DNA of 64,000 nucleotides, from the NCBI GenBank assembly GCA_963795825.1, contig CAWCIW010000001.1, positions 930,001 through 994,000 on the forward strand, given 5' to 3'. The translations under genes were made by a program, and so were the position numbers. The DNA is from BOG-908 sp963795825. Lineage in GTDB: Bacteria > Pseudomonadota > Alphaproteobacteria > Acetobacterales > Acetobacteraceae. The notes below the pieces were generated by a model. It was given only the letters and a program-made list of their open reading frames with translations. It ran no database searches and was not told where the DNA came from. This document shows, piece by piece, positions 1-8,901 of this stretch; the stretch's first letter is position 1; the number at the start of each line of letters is the position of its first letter.

Positions 1-1297
1 GCTCCGCCTGGTTCGGCGCGCCGGCCACGATCGCATCCAGCGGATCGAGATACACCTCCTCGCCCAGACCGCGCGCCCGCAGGCCGTCGCGCGAGATCGC
101 CAGCGCATAGCGGGCGAGATCGCGTACGGTGCCGCTGGCGAAAGGTGCTGCCAGGCCCAGGCGCGGCACTTCGGCGCGGATGGCTGCGAGCGGGCGCCAG
201 TCCTGGGCGCTGACCAGGGCGTGGGCGGCGTGCAGGGCGGCGTCGTCGTAGAGCAGCCCGACCCAGAAGGCGGACTGGGCGAGCATCATCTCGGGTGTGC
301 CGGCGTCCGCGCCGCGCATTTCGAGGAAGCGTTTCAGGCGGACTTCGGTGAAGACGGTGGTGAAATGGTCGGCGAAGTCGCCGATGGTGGCGGTGATGCC
401 GTGCAGGGCTTCCACGCGGCCGGCCATGAAGTCGCGGAAGCTGGCGCCGGCGACGTCGATCAGGCGGCCTTCGCGGGCGACGAAATACATCGGCACGTCG
501 AGCAGCCAGTCGGCGTAGCGCTCGAAGCCGAAGCCGTCTTCGAAGAACACCGGGGCGATGCCGGTGCGGTCTGGGTCGGTGTCGGTCCAGACATTGGCGC
601 GGGCGGACTGGAAGCCGTTCGGCCGGCCCTCGGTGAAGGGCGAGTTGGCGAACAGGGCGGTGGCGACGGGCTGCAGCAGGAGGCCCACGCGGAGTTTGCG
701 CACCATGTCGGCTTCGCTCGCGAAGTCCAGGTTCACCTGCACGGTGCAGGTGCGCAGCATCATGTCCAGCCCCAGATTGCCGACCAGCGGCATGTAGCGG
801 CGCATGATGGCGTAGCGGGATTTGGGCATGAAGCCGATGTCGGCGCGGCGCGCGGTGGGGTGGAAGCCGAGCGGGGCGAAGCCCAGGCCGAGCGGGCCGC
901 CTATGGCGCGCACGTCGGCGAAGTGGCGGTCCGCTTCGGCGCGTGTGTCGTGCAGGGTGGCGAGCGGGGCGCCGGAGAGTTCGAACTGGCCGCCCGGCTC
1001 GAGGGAGATGCTTTCGCCGCGGGCGGTCAGCCCGATCAGGTTGCCCTGGTCGCGGATCTCCGCCCAGCCCAGGGCCGCGATGCCTTCGAGCATGGCGCGT
1101 ATGCCGCGCGGTTCGTAGTGCGGCGGGGCGTAGTCGCCGCCCAGTCCCTCGCCGGTGCCGGGGCGGCGGAAGCCGAACTTTTCGTGCTCGGTGCCGATGC
1201 GGAAGGCGCTGGCGGGCTTGCAGCCTTCGGCGAAGTAGGCGGCCAGTTCGCGCACATCCCCGATCGGGGTCGCGTTCTCCTCACCGGGGTTCGACAT
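1..1297 (-). CDS. gshA: Glutamate-cysteine ligase, 3' end cut by window edge
   Basis: This enzyme makes gamma-glutamylcysteine from glutamate, cysteine and ATP, the first step of glutathione synthesis in the cytoplasm. The frame opens with MSNPGEENATP and carries GTEHEKF (about residues 35-41), typical of the plant/alphaproteobacterial GCS class. GESISLEPGGQFELSG and a run around MRRYMPLVGNLGLDMMLRTCTVQVN further match the ATP/glutamate-binding core of that class. About 432 codons are visible against a usual length near 450, so only the C-terminal tail is missing. The start is the ATG whose complement is at 1295-1297. It lies 119 bp downstream of rsmE on the same strand, an order often seen in Alphaproteobacteria. 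Confidence 0.9.
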   Translation of the reverse strand, partial: MSNPGEENATPIGDVRELAAYFAEGCKPASAFRIGTEHEKFGFRRPGTGEGLGGDYAPPHYEPRGIRAMLEGIAALGWAEIRDQGNLIGLTARGESISLEPGGQFELSGAPLATLHDTRAEADRHFADVRAIGGPLGLGFAPLGFHPTARRADIGFMPKSRYAIMRRYMPLVGNLGLDMMLRTCTVQVNLDFASEADMVRKLRVGLLLQPVATALFANSPFTEGRPNGFQSARANVWTDTDPDRTGIAPVFFEDGFGFERYADWLLDVPMYFVAREGRLIDVAGASFRDFMAGRVEALHGITATIGDFADHFTTVFTEVRLKRFLEMRGADAGTPEMMLAQSAFWVGLLYDDAALHAAHALVSAQDWRPLAAIRAEVPRLGLAAPFASGTVRDLARYALAISRDGLRARGLGEEVYLDPLDAIVAGAPNQAE

Positions 1298-1416
1298 GGT
1301 GCTCCTGGCTCAGAAAACGGGGTGGCGGGCAGGCGTGGCGTGACGGGGACCAGAAATCGCCGGGGCAGGCAAGGGGCGGCCCGGCGTTTCGGTTCGGTTG
1401 GTTGTTGCGGTCGCGC

Positions 1417-2115
1417 TCAATTGGTTGACCAGCCGGGCGCCTGCAAGAGGGCGAGGCCGGCGACCACGGCCGTCTCCGCGCGCAGGATGAGCGGGCCCAG
1501 CGAGATCGGGCGCACGAAGGCGGCCTGGCGCAGGGCGTCGGCCTCGATGGGGGCGAAGCCGCCTTCCGGGCCGATGAGGAGCGCGCGGGCGGCGCCGGGC
1601 GCGGGGCCGGGGCGGGTGCGCTCCAGCGCCACGGCCAACGGGCTGGCGGGCGGCCAGGCTTCCAGCAGGGCGGCCAGGGTGGTGAGCGGGGCGAGGATTG
1701 GCAGGTCCAGGCGCTCGCATTGTTCGGCGGCCTCGCGGGCGATCGCGGCCAGGCGCTCCTCGTTGATGCGGGCGGCGTTGGTGCGGATGGTGGTCACCGG
1801 CAGCAGGTGGGTGACGCCGAGTTCGGTGGCCTGGCGGATGACGAGATCGGTGGCGTCGCGCTTCAGGGGGGCGAAGGCCAGAGTGAGTTCGGGGGTGGGG
1901 CGCTGGGGGCGGAGTTCGCGTTCGATGACCAGGGTGGCCCGGCCGCGTTTCAGGGCGCCGATGCGGGCCAGCCATTCGCCGGCCTCGCCGTTGAACACGG
2001 CCAGCGGGGCGCCTGGGCCCAGCCGCAGGACGTTGGCCAGGTAGTGGGCCTGGGCTTCGGTGGGGATCAGTTCCGCGCCTGGGGCGATGGGTGCCGGGAT
2101 GTAGATGCGTTGCAT
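1417..2115 (-). CDS. rsmE: 16S rRNA (uracil-1498-N3) methyltransferase RsmE
   Basis: RsmE is a SPOUT-class enzyme that methylates U1498 of 16S rRNA using SAM. The 232-residue protein starts MQRIYIPAP, has an N-terminal PUA-like part and ends with the knotted SAM site: LLIGPEGGF, then GPLILRAETAVVAGL close to the C-terminus. The length fits the family (about 230-250). The frame stays open upstream to 2370, but that extension translates the repeat at 2121-2268, so the ATG at 2115 is chosen. Only five bases separate the start from the repeat, so any ribosome-binding site would lie in repeat-derived sequence. ubiA is divergent. Confidence 0.92.
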   Translation of the reverse strand: MQRIYIPAPIAPGAELIPTEAQAHYLANVLRLGPGAPLAVFNGEAGEWLARIGALKRGRATLVIERELRPQRPTPELTLAFAPLKRDATDLVIRQATELGVTHLLPVTTIRTNAARINEERLAAIAREAAEQCERLDLPILAPLTTLAALLEAWPPASPLAVALERTRPGPAPGAARALLIGPEGGFAPIEADALRQAAFVRPISLGPLILRAETAVVAGLALLQAPGWSTN

Positions 2116-2120
2116 CGGGG

Positions 2121-2268
2121 GAAGAAAGCAGTCTCTTTTCCGGAAAAAAAGGACCAAAAAACTTTTGCGTTCCCCGCATCGAACCCGTCGCGCTTTTCCG
2201 GCGGAGGCTCGCCAGGAGTCAAAAGTTTTTTGCTTCTTTTTTTCAAAAAAGAAGGCCTTGTCTTTCTT
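2121..2268. repeat. Paired-arm repeat, copy 1 (full)
   Basis: The left arm (about 2121-2169) has the GGACC-type hairpin and CAAAAAACTTTTG. The right arm (about 2218-2268) has the CTTC/GAAG-type hairpin, so the two arms come from different stem subtypes. The copy fills the space between the divergent starts of rsmE and ubiA, where a terminator is not expected. Confidence 0.85.
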
Positions 2269-2288
2269 CTGGCCAAAGCGGACCAAAC

Positions 2289-3185
2289 GTGACTCCTCAT
2301 ACCGACATAGAAGCCGACGGCTGGGTGGCCCGCATGCCGCCCCCCCTGCGCCCCTACCTTCTGCTGGCAAGGCTAGACCGCCCGACCGGCATCTGGCTGC
2401 TGTTCCTGCCCGGCGCCTGGGGCATCCTGCTCGCGCGCATCGCCTGGGGGCCGACCTTGCGGCTGCTGGCCCTGTTTCTGGTGGGCTCCGTGGTGATGCG
2501 GGCCGCCGGCTGCGTGGTGAACGACATGTGGGACCGCGACCTGGATGCCCGGGTGGCGCGTACGGCGGCGCGGCCTCTGGCCAGCGGGGCGCTCGGGATG
2601 CGCCAGGCGGCGGTACTGCTGGTGGGGCTGCTGTGCGTGGGGCTGGCGGTGCTGCTGCAGCTCAACGGCACGGCGCAGATCATGGGCGCCTGCTCGCTGA
2701 TCCTGGTGGCGCTGTATCCGCTGGCCAAGCGGTTCACCTGGTGGCCGCAACTGGTGATGGGGCTGACCTTCGGCGTGGGCGCGCCGGTGGGCTACGCCGC
2801 GGCCACGGGCCAGGTGGACGATGCGTGTGTCGCGATCTACGCGGCGGCGATCCTGTGGGACCTGGGGTTCGACACGATCTACGGCTTTCAGGACATGGAG
2901 GACGACGCGGTGATCGGCGTGAAGAGCACGTCGCGCCGGTTCGCCCATATGCCGCGCCGGTTCGTGGGCTTGGCCTATGCGGGGTGCGTGCTGGCCCTGG
3001 CAGCTTCGGGCGCGCTCGGCGGGCTGGGATTGGGGTATGCGGCGGGGCTGGTGGTGGCGACCGGGCTGCTCGCCTGGCAGGTCCGGCTGCTCGACATTGC
3101 CGATCCGCGCCTCTGCCTGGGGCTGTTCAAGCTGAACCGCTGGGTGGGGCTGGCCGTGGTGGCCGCCCTGGTCGCCGGGCGGTGA
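2289..3185 (+). CDS. ubiA: 4-hydroxybenzoate polyprenyltransferase UbiA
   Basis: This membrane enzyme joins a polyprenyl diphosphate to 4-hydroxybenzoate in ubiquinone synthesis. The 298-residue protein is almost wholly hydrophobic and carries the NDxxDxxxD prenyl-diphosphate motif (NDMWDRDLD, residues 78-86). A second Asp-rich stretch, YGFQDMEDD, precedes the late helices. GTG at 2289 is preferred because VTPHTDIEADGWVARMPPPL matches the usual N-terminal extension of the family; an ATG at 2334 is the alternative. The next gene overlaps its stop by four bases (GTGA), which implies translational coupling. Confidence 0.93.
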   Translation: MTPHTDIEADGWVARMPPPLRPYLLLARLDRPTGIWLLFLPGAWGILLARIAWGPTLRLLALFLVGSVVMRAAGCVVNDMWDRDLDARVARTAARPLASGALGMRQAAVLLVGLLCVGLAVLLQLNGTAQIMGACSLILVALYPLAKRFTWWPQLVMGLTFGVGAPVGYAAATGQVDDACVAIYAAAILWDLGFDTIYGFQDMEDDAVIGVKSTSRRFAHMPRRFVGLAYAGCVLALAASGALGGLGLGYAAGLVVATGLLAWQVRLLDIADPRLCLGLFKLNRWVGLAVVAALVAGR

Positions 3186-3835
3186 GCGGGATCGCCGGGG
3201 CGGAGGATTTCATCCGCGCCAACACGCTGCTGGCGCGGGCGCCGCTGGTGCCGGAATTCGCGCTGTATCTGGCTACCGAGATCACGCCGATCTGGCAGGC
3301 GAGCGAGGACTGGCTTTCGGTGCGCAACATGGCGCCGCCGTTCTGGGCGTTCGCCTGGCCGGGCGCCCAGGCGCTGGCCCGGCTGCTGCTCGACGAGCCG
3401 GCCCATGCGCGCGGCTTGCGGGTGCTGGATTTCGCCGCCGGGTGCGGGTTGGCGGCGCTGGCGGCCTGCCGCGCAGGGGCCGCGCACGTGGAGGCGGCCG
3501 AGATCGACGCGCTGGCGGTGGCCGCGATCGGGCTGAACGCGCGGCAGAACGATGCGGCGGTGCATGCGCTGGCGGACGATCTGGTGGGCCAGGCGTGCCG
3601 GTGGGACCTGATCCTGTGCGGCGACGTCTGCTACGAGGCGCCGATGGCGCGCGCGGTGACGGCCTGGCTGCGGCGCTGCGCGGCGTCGGGCGCTGCGGTG
3701 TGGATGGCCGATCCCGGGCGGGCCTACGTGCCGCAGGAAAGGCGGCGCGAGATCGCGGTGTACGACGTGCCGACCACGCTCGAGCTGGAGGACCGGCCGG
3801 TGCGTCGGACGTCGGTGTTCGCCCTGCTGGCCTAG
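3182..3835 (+). CDS. Class I SAM methyltransferase, METTL20/ETF-beta lysine methyltransferase-like
   Basis: The 217-residue protein has a Rossmann-type SAM site (VLDFAAGCGLAALAA, about residues 80-94), an acidic residue ending strand 2 (AAEIDALA) and the DLILCGDVCYE block. That last block is characteristic of the METTL20/nicotinamide-methyltransferase-like group. Bacterial members of the group methylate a lysine of the electron-transfer flavoprotein beta subunit, which is the most likely role here. That assignment is family inference, because no ETF gene is in the window. The start is GTG at 3182, overlapping the ubiA stop; no other start matches the expected N-terminus. Confidence 0.75.
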   Translation: MSGIAGAEDFIRANTLLARAPLVPEFALYLATEITPIWQASEDWLSVRNMAPPFWAFAWPGAQALARLLLDEPAHARGLRVLDFAAGCGLAALAACRAGAAHVEAAEIDALAVAAIGLNARQNDAAVHALADDLVGQACRWDLILCGDVCYEAPMARAVTAWLRRCAASGAAVWMADPGRAYVPQERRREIAVYDVPTTLELEDRPVRRTSVFALLA

Positions 3836-3901
3836 GCCCGACGCGGATCGGTCCAGCGCAGGTTCGCGCCCTGTCGGCTCGGCGGGCGGACCGAGGCTGC
3901 C

Positions 3902-4138
3902 CTAGTGCAGGGCCTCGGGTTGCGGGCCTTGGTCGGGTTTGGGGAAAGCCTGCTGGAGCCGGCCGGTCTCGATGCGCCGGACCAGGGTGGCGCCGCACCA
4001 GACCTCTGCACCGTGCAGGTTCGGCTCGGCCATCAAAGCGCGCATCACCACCTCGGAATCCAATTCGGCTTCCAGCTCAACAGGCTTGCTGTTGATCCTG
4101 CCGTCGCCCGCCAGGAAATAGATGCGGTAATGTTTCAT
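3902..4138 (-). CDS. Small conserved-looking protein of unknown function
   Basis: A 78-residue frame, MKHYRIYFLAGDGRINSKPV..., has a plausible Shine-Dalgarno (GGAAAGGCAG) just upstream of the ATG complement at 4136-4138. The start MKHYRIYFL.GDG is typical of short alphaproteobacterial proteins of unknown role. The middle is acidic (ELEAELDSEVVMRAL) and predicted helical; no catalytic motif is visible. It is convergent with the methyltransferase gene. The frame stays open upstream to 4282, but that extension has no ribosome-binding site and atypical composition. Confidence 0.6.
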   Translation of the reverse strand: MKHYRIYFLAGDGRINSKPVELEAELDSEVVMRALMAEPNLHGAEVWCGATLVRRIETGRLQQAFPKPDQGPQPEALH

Positions 4139-4337
4139 CTGCCTTTCCGAGATCCGGCAGCGCTTAGGCTGCCATGCAGGAAGACGTTTCACTTTTGTGC
4201 TTATGACATGACGTTGTCGTGATATGCAATCGGATTCTGTCGCCGTCGGGGCGGTGCAGGCGGGCCGGCGCGGCCGGACCATGCGCGCCTGGGTGTGGCG
4301 TTGTCCTTTCCGGGCATCGCGCTAGGCTGCAGCCCTG

Positions 4338-4970
4338 ATGATGCATTTCCTCCAGCACCTGCTCCACCATTACGGCACCAGCGTGATCACGCTGGCGGTG
4401 GGGATCGAGTGCGCCGGCGTGCTGTTCCCCGGCGAGACGATCTTCTTCGGCGCGGCGATCTATGCCAGCACGACCGGGCATCTGAGCATCGTCTCGGTGA
4501 TACTGGCGGCGATCGCCGGCGCGATCCTCGGCAACATCGTGGGGTTCGTGATAGGCCGCCAGATCGGCGCGCCCGTGCTGGCGCGGCATGGCTGGCGGGT
4601 GGGGCTGTCGGCGCGGCGGCTGGCGCTGGGCCGCTATCTGTTCCGCGAGCACGGCGGCAAGGTGGTGTTCTTCTGCCGCTTCGTGAGCGTGCTGCGCAGT
4701 TTCAATGCGTTGCTGGCAGGCGCGAGTTGCATGCGCTGGGCGCCGTTCCTCGGGTGGACGGTGGCTGGCGGGATCGCCTGGCCCTGCCTGCACGGTCTGT
4801 TCGCCTATGTGCTGGGCGACGCCGCAAGCCGGATGTCCGGTCCGTTCCAGGTGGTGCTGGCGGTGGTCACGGTCGGCGTGGTTGTGTGGGTGCTGCGGTT
4901 CGTCAAACGGAACGAGCAGCGTTTGGAAGAGATTGCCATGCGATCCGAGAGTTATGAGCGGCATGCCTGA
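4338..4970 (+). CDS. DedA-family membrane protein
   Basis: DedA (SNARE-associated/VTT) proteins are inner-membrane proteins linked to lipid carrier recycling and proton-dependent transport. This 210-residue protein has about five hydrophobic segments and the family marks VLFPGE (near residue 29), FFCRFVSVLR (the F.R..P..R-like block) and LAGASCMRW. The second block carries V-S where many DedA proteins have a proline. The gene overlaps the following frame by 17 bp. Substrate is unknown. Confidence 0.85.
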   Translation: MMHFLQHLLHHYGTSVITLAVGIECAGVLFPGETIFFGAAIYASTTGHLSIVSVILAAIAGAILGNIVGFVIGRQIGAPVLARHGWRVGLSARRLALGRYLFREHGGKVVFFCRFVSVLRSFNALLAGASCMRWAPFLGWTVAGGIAWPCLHGLFAYVLGDAASRMSGPFQVVLAVVTVGVVVWVLRFVKRNEQRLEEIAMRSESYERHA

Positions 4971-5644
4971 TATTCTGGGTTTCGCGCGATTTTGCGTGCT
5001 GGGGGGCGTGGTGGCGCTCGGGACACCGGCGCTGGCGGGCGCGTCGCCGCCCAGCGTGACGGATACCGCGGCGGCACCGGCCGAGGCGCCGGCCGGCGCG
5101 CCCGCTTCGGATGCGGCGGCCCCTGCCGGGGATACCGCCGGCCACGCCGCCCCGCCTGCGGCCCACCGGCACAGGCGCGCTGCGGCCAGGGCGCATGCGG
5201 CGCCGCCGCCGGCCGGGGCCACGGTGGCGCTGACCACGCAGCCGGGCAGCGCGCTGGAGACCACGGCCACGCGCCTGGTGGCGAGCGATCTCAAGCAATC
5301 CCGCAGCGCCGGCGATCCGCCGGTGATGCTGGTGGGTTCGGCCAATCTGAGCGTGAAACCGGGGCCGGCGGCTTTGTTCGTGCAGGTGCAGTCGGCGGAT
5401 TTCTGCGGCTCGGCGGGATGTTCCACCTCTGCGTATGTGCAGAATGGCGGCGACGCGAAGAGCGGCGGCTGGACCAAGGTGCTGGATTCGATCAGCGGGC
5501 CGATCAAGGTGTCGCGGCGGTCCCATCATGGCATGTACGACCTGCTGGTGCATGGCACGGACCGGTGGATCTGGAACGGCACGATCGTATGTGGACACGT
5601 TGCCGTCGCCGGACGTGGATCTGCTGCATTCGACGAAGAAGTAG
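4954..5644 (+). pseudogene. Secreted protein of unknown function, one-base frameshift near the 3' end
   Basis: The frame starts MSGMPDILGF with a signal peptide (RFCVLGGVVALGTPALAGA), then a low-complexity Ala/Pro/His linker to about residue 90 and a folded C-terminal domain with two cysteines (FCGSAGCST). Reading runs normally to WIWNGT at 5583. The next sensible residues, SYVDTLPSPDVDLLHS followed by TKK and a stop at 5644, are in the +1 frame, so one base (probably A at 5584) is extra. Unshifted, the frame runs on to 5802 in meaningless sequence. Corrected length is about 229 residues. The gene is either a recent pseudogene or a base-call error; no function is recognised. It overlaps the dedA end. 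Confidence 0.6.
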
Positions 5645-6010
5645 CGGCCTCCCGGTCCGAGCGGGCCAGGGCGCCCTGGCCCCGTGTGCAAACAGCGTCT
5701 TTTGCCGCGCGGGACGTGACTAGTTCGGGATCGCGCCGAGGCGATACAGCGCCAGCCGGACCAAATCCGAATTCGGCAACGATCGTTGGCGGCACTCGGT
5801 AAAACCGGCCCGAACGTGATGCTGACGACATAAAACTGTAAGAATAGTGTCGTTTGCGAACCGCTTGCACTCCGCCTACGAGCTTGCCCGAAGCCTGACG
5901 CCCGGCTGACACGACGCGGCGCCAACGGCTGAAGGACATAAGCTGCCCGGTAACCCGGCCGTCCGGCCCAGGCATCTTTGCAAACAGGCTCCCGGGAGAG
6001 GTTCACACAA
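5645..6010. other. 366-bp intergenic region, no gene seen
   Basis: No convincing gene or repeat arm is visible. An A/T-rich patch at about 5828-5852 (TAAAACTGTAAGAATAGT) stands out in GC-rich surroundings and could hold the promoter for the secreted phosphatase-like gene, but I cannot define -35 and -10 boxes. Confidence 0.3.
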
Positions 6011-8269
6011 ATGAAATCAACGCTGATCGCGTCCAGTTTCGCGGCACTGCTCATGTCCGGCACGGCGATGGCGAGTTGCCAGCTCGGCAACGGCATCAAG
6101 CATGTCGTGTATCTGCAGTTCGACAACACGCATTTCCGCCGTGACAACCCGAACGTGCCCTCCGACATCGAGCAGATGCCGAACCTGCTGAACTTCATCG
6201 AGAGCAACGGCATGTTGCTGTCGAACGACCACACGCAGCTCATCTCGCATACGTCGAACGGCCTGATCACTTCGATGACGGGTGTCTATTCGGATCGCAC
6301 GGGTGTCGCCGCGATCAGCAACAGCTTCAATTACTTCAACAGCGCCACCGAGATCGCCAACCACTACAGCAGCTCGTTCGTGTACTGGACGAACAAGCTC
6401 TCGTCCGACACCACGACGGGCGGCGACAGCAGCTATATCCTGCTCGATGAGAACGGCAACAATGCGCCGGCACCCTGGGTGGCCTACACGCGCGCCGGCT
6501 GCGACGTGGCGGCACTCGGCATCGCCGACATCGATCTCGAAAACAACTCGACCGACCTCGCCACGACCTACGGCACGGGCTCGCCGGAATACAAGGCCGG
6601 CAACGCGCACAGCTATGTCGGCGTGCCCGATTTCGAGGGCATCGCGCTGCATTGCGCGCAGGGCAGCGCCATCTGCGCCGCCGCCAACGCGCTCTCCACC
6701 GGCGCCGTCGAATCCGACGGCCTGCCGGTTTCGAAGGCGGTGGCCGATGTACTGCCGCAGGAGCCCGGCGGCTACACCGGATTCCAGGGCATCTTCGGCC
6801 ACCGCTACGTGGTGCCGGCCGTGCAATCCGTGCTGGGCCAGACTACCAACGGCCAGTTGTTCGACTACCAGGGCAACCTGATCGGCTACCAGACGGCGTC
6901 CGGCGGCAAGATCGTCCAGTCCGAAACCGATAGCGGCTTTCCGGGCTTCGACGGCATGTTTCCGTTCGTGACGTTGTCCTACGCGGAGACGATGCTGAAG
7001 GCCGGCGTGCCTGTGGTTTACGGCTATTTCGCCGACGCGCATGACCACCATTACGCCACCCAGGACGGCGTGAACCCGGCCGGCGCGGCCTTTGCGTACG
7101 GCCCCGGCCAGCAGGGCTACACCAACCAGCTGAAGCAATACGATGCAGCATGGGGCACGTTCTTCTCGCATCTTTCGGCAGCCGGAATAGACAAGACGAA
7201 CACGCTATTCGTGATACTCGTGGAAGAGGGCGACAAGTTCGCCGGCGGCGTGCCGACGCCCGCCAATTGCGACGGCGTGACCACCGCCTGCAGCTACCCG
7301 CCTAACGCCTTTACGGCGGGCCGGCCGACGATCGGCGAAGTCGACATCAACATCGACCAGCTTCTCGCCGCGCAGAAGAACGACACCACGCCGTTCAACG
7401 TGCACACCGATCAGGCGCCGGCGTTCTACCTCAACAACGCGCCGGCGCAGACCTCGTCGATCACGCGCAACTTCGAGCGGGACCTGGCCGGCACAACCTT
7501 CAACAATCCCTATCTGCGCAACGCGCAATTCCCCACTATCGACTTCATCGCCGACCAGGCTGAATTGTCGCTGCTGCACATGGTGACCGCCGATCCGCTG
7601 CGCACGCCGACGCTGGTGGCGTTCAACAATCCCTTCGTCTATGCCGGCGTGGGCGCGGTGACGTCGGGCACCAGCAACCCGAGCTGCGACAACCAGATCG
7701 TGTGCACCTATGGCGGGTTTGCGTGGAACCATGGCGGCACGTCGGACGCCGTCAAACACACGTGGACCAGCATGGTGGGCCCGGGGATCAACGCCGTGGG
7801 CAACGACAGCGTGACCTGGTCCGACCATACCGACGTGCGCGCCACCATGTTCGCGCTGCTCGGCCTGCAGGACGATTACCTGCATGACGGCCGGGTGATC
7901 GCGGAGAACATCAATCCCGCGAACCTGCCCGCCGATATCGCCGGCAACCTGACGGCGTATCTCGACCTGGCGCGTATCTACAAGCAGCTCAATGCGCCGT
8001 TCGGCGCCGCTTCGTTCGACAGCCTGACGTATTCGACCAATTCGATCGACAGCAATTCGGCGAACGATGCGACCTACACGACGTATCTGACTAACATCAC
8101 CGCGTTCACCGCCAACCGCAATGCGCTGGCAGCCCAGATGCGCACGGTGCTGAACAATGCCGAGCAGAACAAGGGCTTCGACGCGCATGCTTCGGCTGCG
8201 CTGAACCGCCAGGCGGCGGCGATGATCAGGCAGATGCATGCTTATGCTGGTAAGGTTCAGCAGGACTGA
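6011..8269 (+). CDS. Secreted alkaline-phosphatase-superfamily protein
   Basis: The protein has 752 residues with a clear Sec signal peptide (MKSTLIASSFAALLMSGTAMA). After it, HVVYLQFDNTHF and SHTSNGLITSMTG give the Asp and Ser/Thr positions expected for the first metal and nucleophile of the alkaline-phosphatase/sulfatase/phosphodiesterase fold. GYFADAHDHHY, VILVEEGD and WSDHTDVRATMFALLG supply later Asp/His ligands. The family hydrolyses phosphate or sulfate esters in the periplasm or outside the cell, but the exact substrate cannot be told. A strong ribosome-binding site (GGGAGAGG) precedes the ATG at 6011; the ATG at 5978 lacks one and would bury the signal peptide. Asn/Thr-rich composition is usual for secreted proteins. 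Confidence 0.75.
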   Translation: MKSTLIASSFAALLMSGTAMASCQLGNGIKHVVYLQFDNTHFRRDNPNVPSDIEQMPNLLNFIESNGMLLSNDHTQLISHTSNGLITSMTGVYSDRTGVAAISNSFNYFNSATEIANHYSSSFVYWTNKLSSDTTTGGDSSYILLDENGNNAPAPWVAYTRAGCDVAALGIADIDLENNSTDLATTYGTGSPEYKAGNAHSYVGVPDFEGIALHCAQGSAICAAANALSTGAVESDGLPVSKAVADVLPQEPGGYTGFQGIFGHRYVVPAVQSVLGQTTNGQLFDYQGNLIGYQTASGGKIVQSETDSGFPGFDGMFPFVTLSYAETMLKAGVPVVYGYFADAHDHHYATQDGVNPAGAAFAYGPGQQGYTNQLKQYDAAWGTFFSHLSAAGIDKTNTLFVILVEEGDKFAGGVPTPANCDGVTTACSYPPNAFTAGRPTIGEVDINIDQLLAAQKNDTTPFNVHTDQAPAFYLNNAPAQTSSITRNFERDLAGTTFNNPYLRNAQFPTIDFIADQAELSLLHMVTADPLRTPTLVAFNNPFVYAGVGAVTSGTSNPSCDNQIVCTYGGFAWNHGGTSDAVKHTWTSMVGPGINAVGNDSVTWSDHTDVRATMFALLGLQDDYLHDGRVIAENINPANLPADIAGNLTAYLDLARIYKQLNAPFGAASFDSLTYSTNSIDSNSANDATYTTYLTNITAFTANRNALAAQMRTVLNNAEQNKGFDAHASAALNRQAAAMIRQMHAYAGKVQQD

Positions 8270-8682
8270 GGTTGCTTAAGGAAGCAAGTTCTCCTTTTTC
8301 GAGAAAAAGGAGCAAAAAGCTTTTGTTGTGACGTCTGCATCGACTTTCGGATTTGTTCTGCCGGCGTACGGGCTGGCGGAACGACCGGCGGAATGGGCCA
8401 TGGCATCGTGCCATGGCCGTTTGCGTTTTTATTGGCGGGCTTGGGAGGGTGGCTTTCCAGGAGCTGGAGGGTTTCGCGCATCTGTTCGCGGCAGCCATCT
8501 TCGTCGCCGTCGTGCCAGGTGGCGCGGGCGCGTTCGATATTCTCCAGCACGGCAGCCCGTCCGCGCGGATCGGGCAGCGCGCGCGCCATCGGCAGCGCCT
8601 TGTTGATTTCGGCGTTGCAGTCGGCGCGCGCGTTGGCGGCCAGCATCGTCAGCGTGGCGGTCAGGCAGAGTATCAGGCGCAT
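8257..8682 (-). CDS. Small secreted protein with a repeat-encoded C-terminus
   Basis: The 141-residue frame starts MRLILCLTATLTMLAANARADCN, a good signal peptide, followed by a short helical domain (INKALPMARALPDPRGRAAVLENI) with two cysteines. From about residue 115 the protein is translated from the repeat at 8279-8340 (QQKLFAPFSRKRRTCF) and ends inside the last codons of the phosphatase gene. The native stop therefore seems to have been lost or replaced when the repeat arrived. No domain family is recognised. The neighbour hemW is divergent. Confidence 0.6.
   Translation of the reverse strand: MRLILCLTATLTMLAANARADCNAEINKALPMARALPDPRGRAAVLENIERARATWHDGDEDGCREQMRETLQLLESHPPKPANKNANGHGTMPWPIPPVVPPARTPAEQIRKSMQTSQQKLFAPFSRKRRTCFLKQPQSC
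8279..8340. repeat. Paired-arm repeat, copy 2 (single arm plus inner half-stem)
   Basis: Only the left arm is present, with stem bases CTCC/GGAG around TTTTTCGAGAAAAA and then CAAAAAGCTTTTG, followed by GACGTCTGCA, the usual inner-stem half. It lies between converging genes and encodes the tail of the 8257-8682 protein. Confidence 0.8.
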
Positions 8683-8730
8683 ATGTGTCTCCCTGTGGCG
8701 GATGGCTCGGGTTCTATTACGGCTGGGCGC

Positions 8731-8880
8731 AAGGCAAGCAGTTCTTTTTTGAAAAAACGCAGCAAAAAACTTTTGTGTTCCTGGCGGCAGGGCCGCCCGT
8801 GCAGGTTCCGCCGGCGCATGCGTTGCGGAGTCAGCCCGGGCGAATAGCCAGCGGGAAACGCAAAAGTTTGCTTTCTCACG
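8731..8880. repeat. Paired-arm repeat, copy 3 (right arm lacks its hairpin)
   Basis: The left arm is at 8731-8775 (GTTCTTTTTTGAAAAAACGC, then CAAAAAACTTTTG). At 8859-8880 the right arm is reduced to GCAAAAGTTT joined directly to GCTTTCTCAC. This is what remains if the inner hairpin of about 27 bp is removed cleanly. It lies between divergent genes, just upstream of hemW. Confidence 0.7.
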
Positions 8881-8901
8881 CCACCCTCGTAAGCCAAACC
8901 G

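Noticed and set aside
221..2044. A 607-codon plus-strand open frame
   Set aside because: It is the antisense shadow of gshA and rsmE in high-GC DNA. The translation is Gly/Ala/Val-rich without domains, while both minus-strand genes have clear family motifs.
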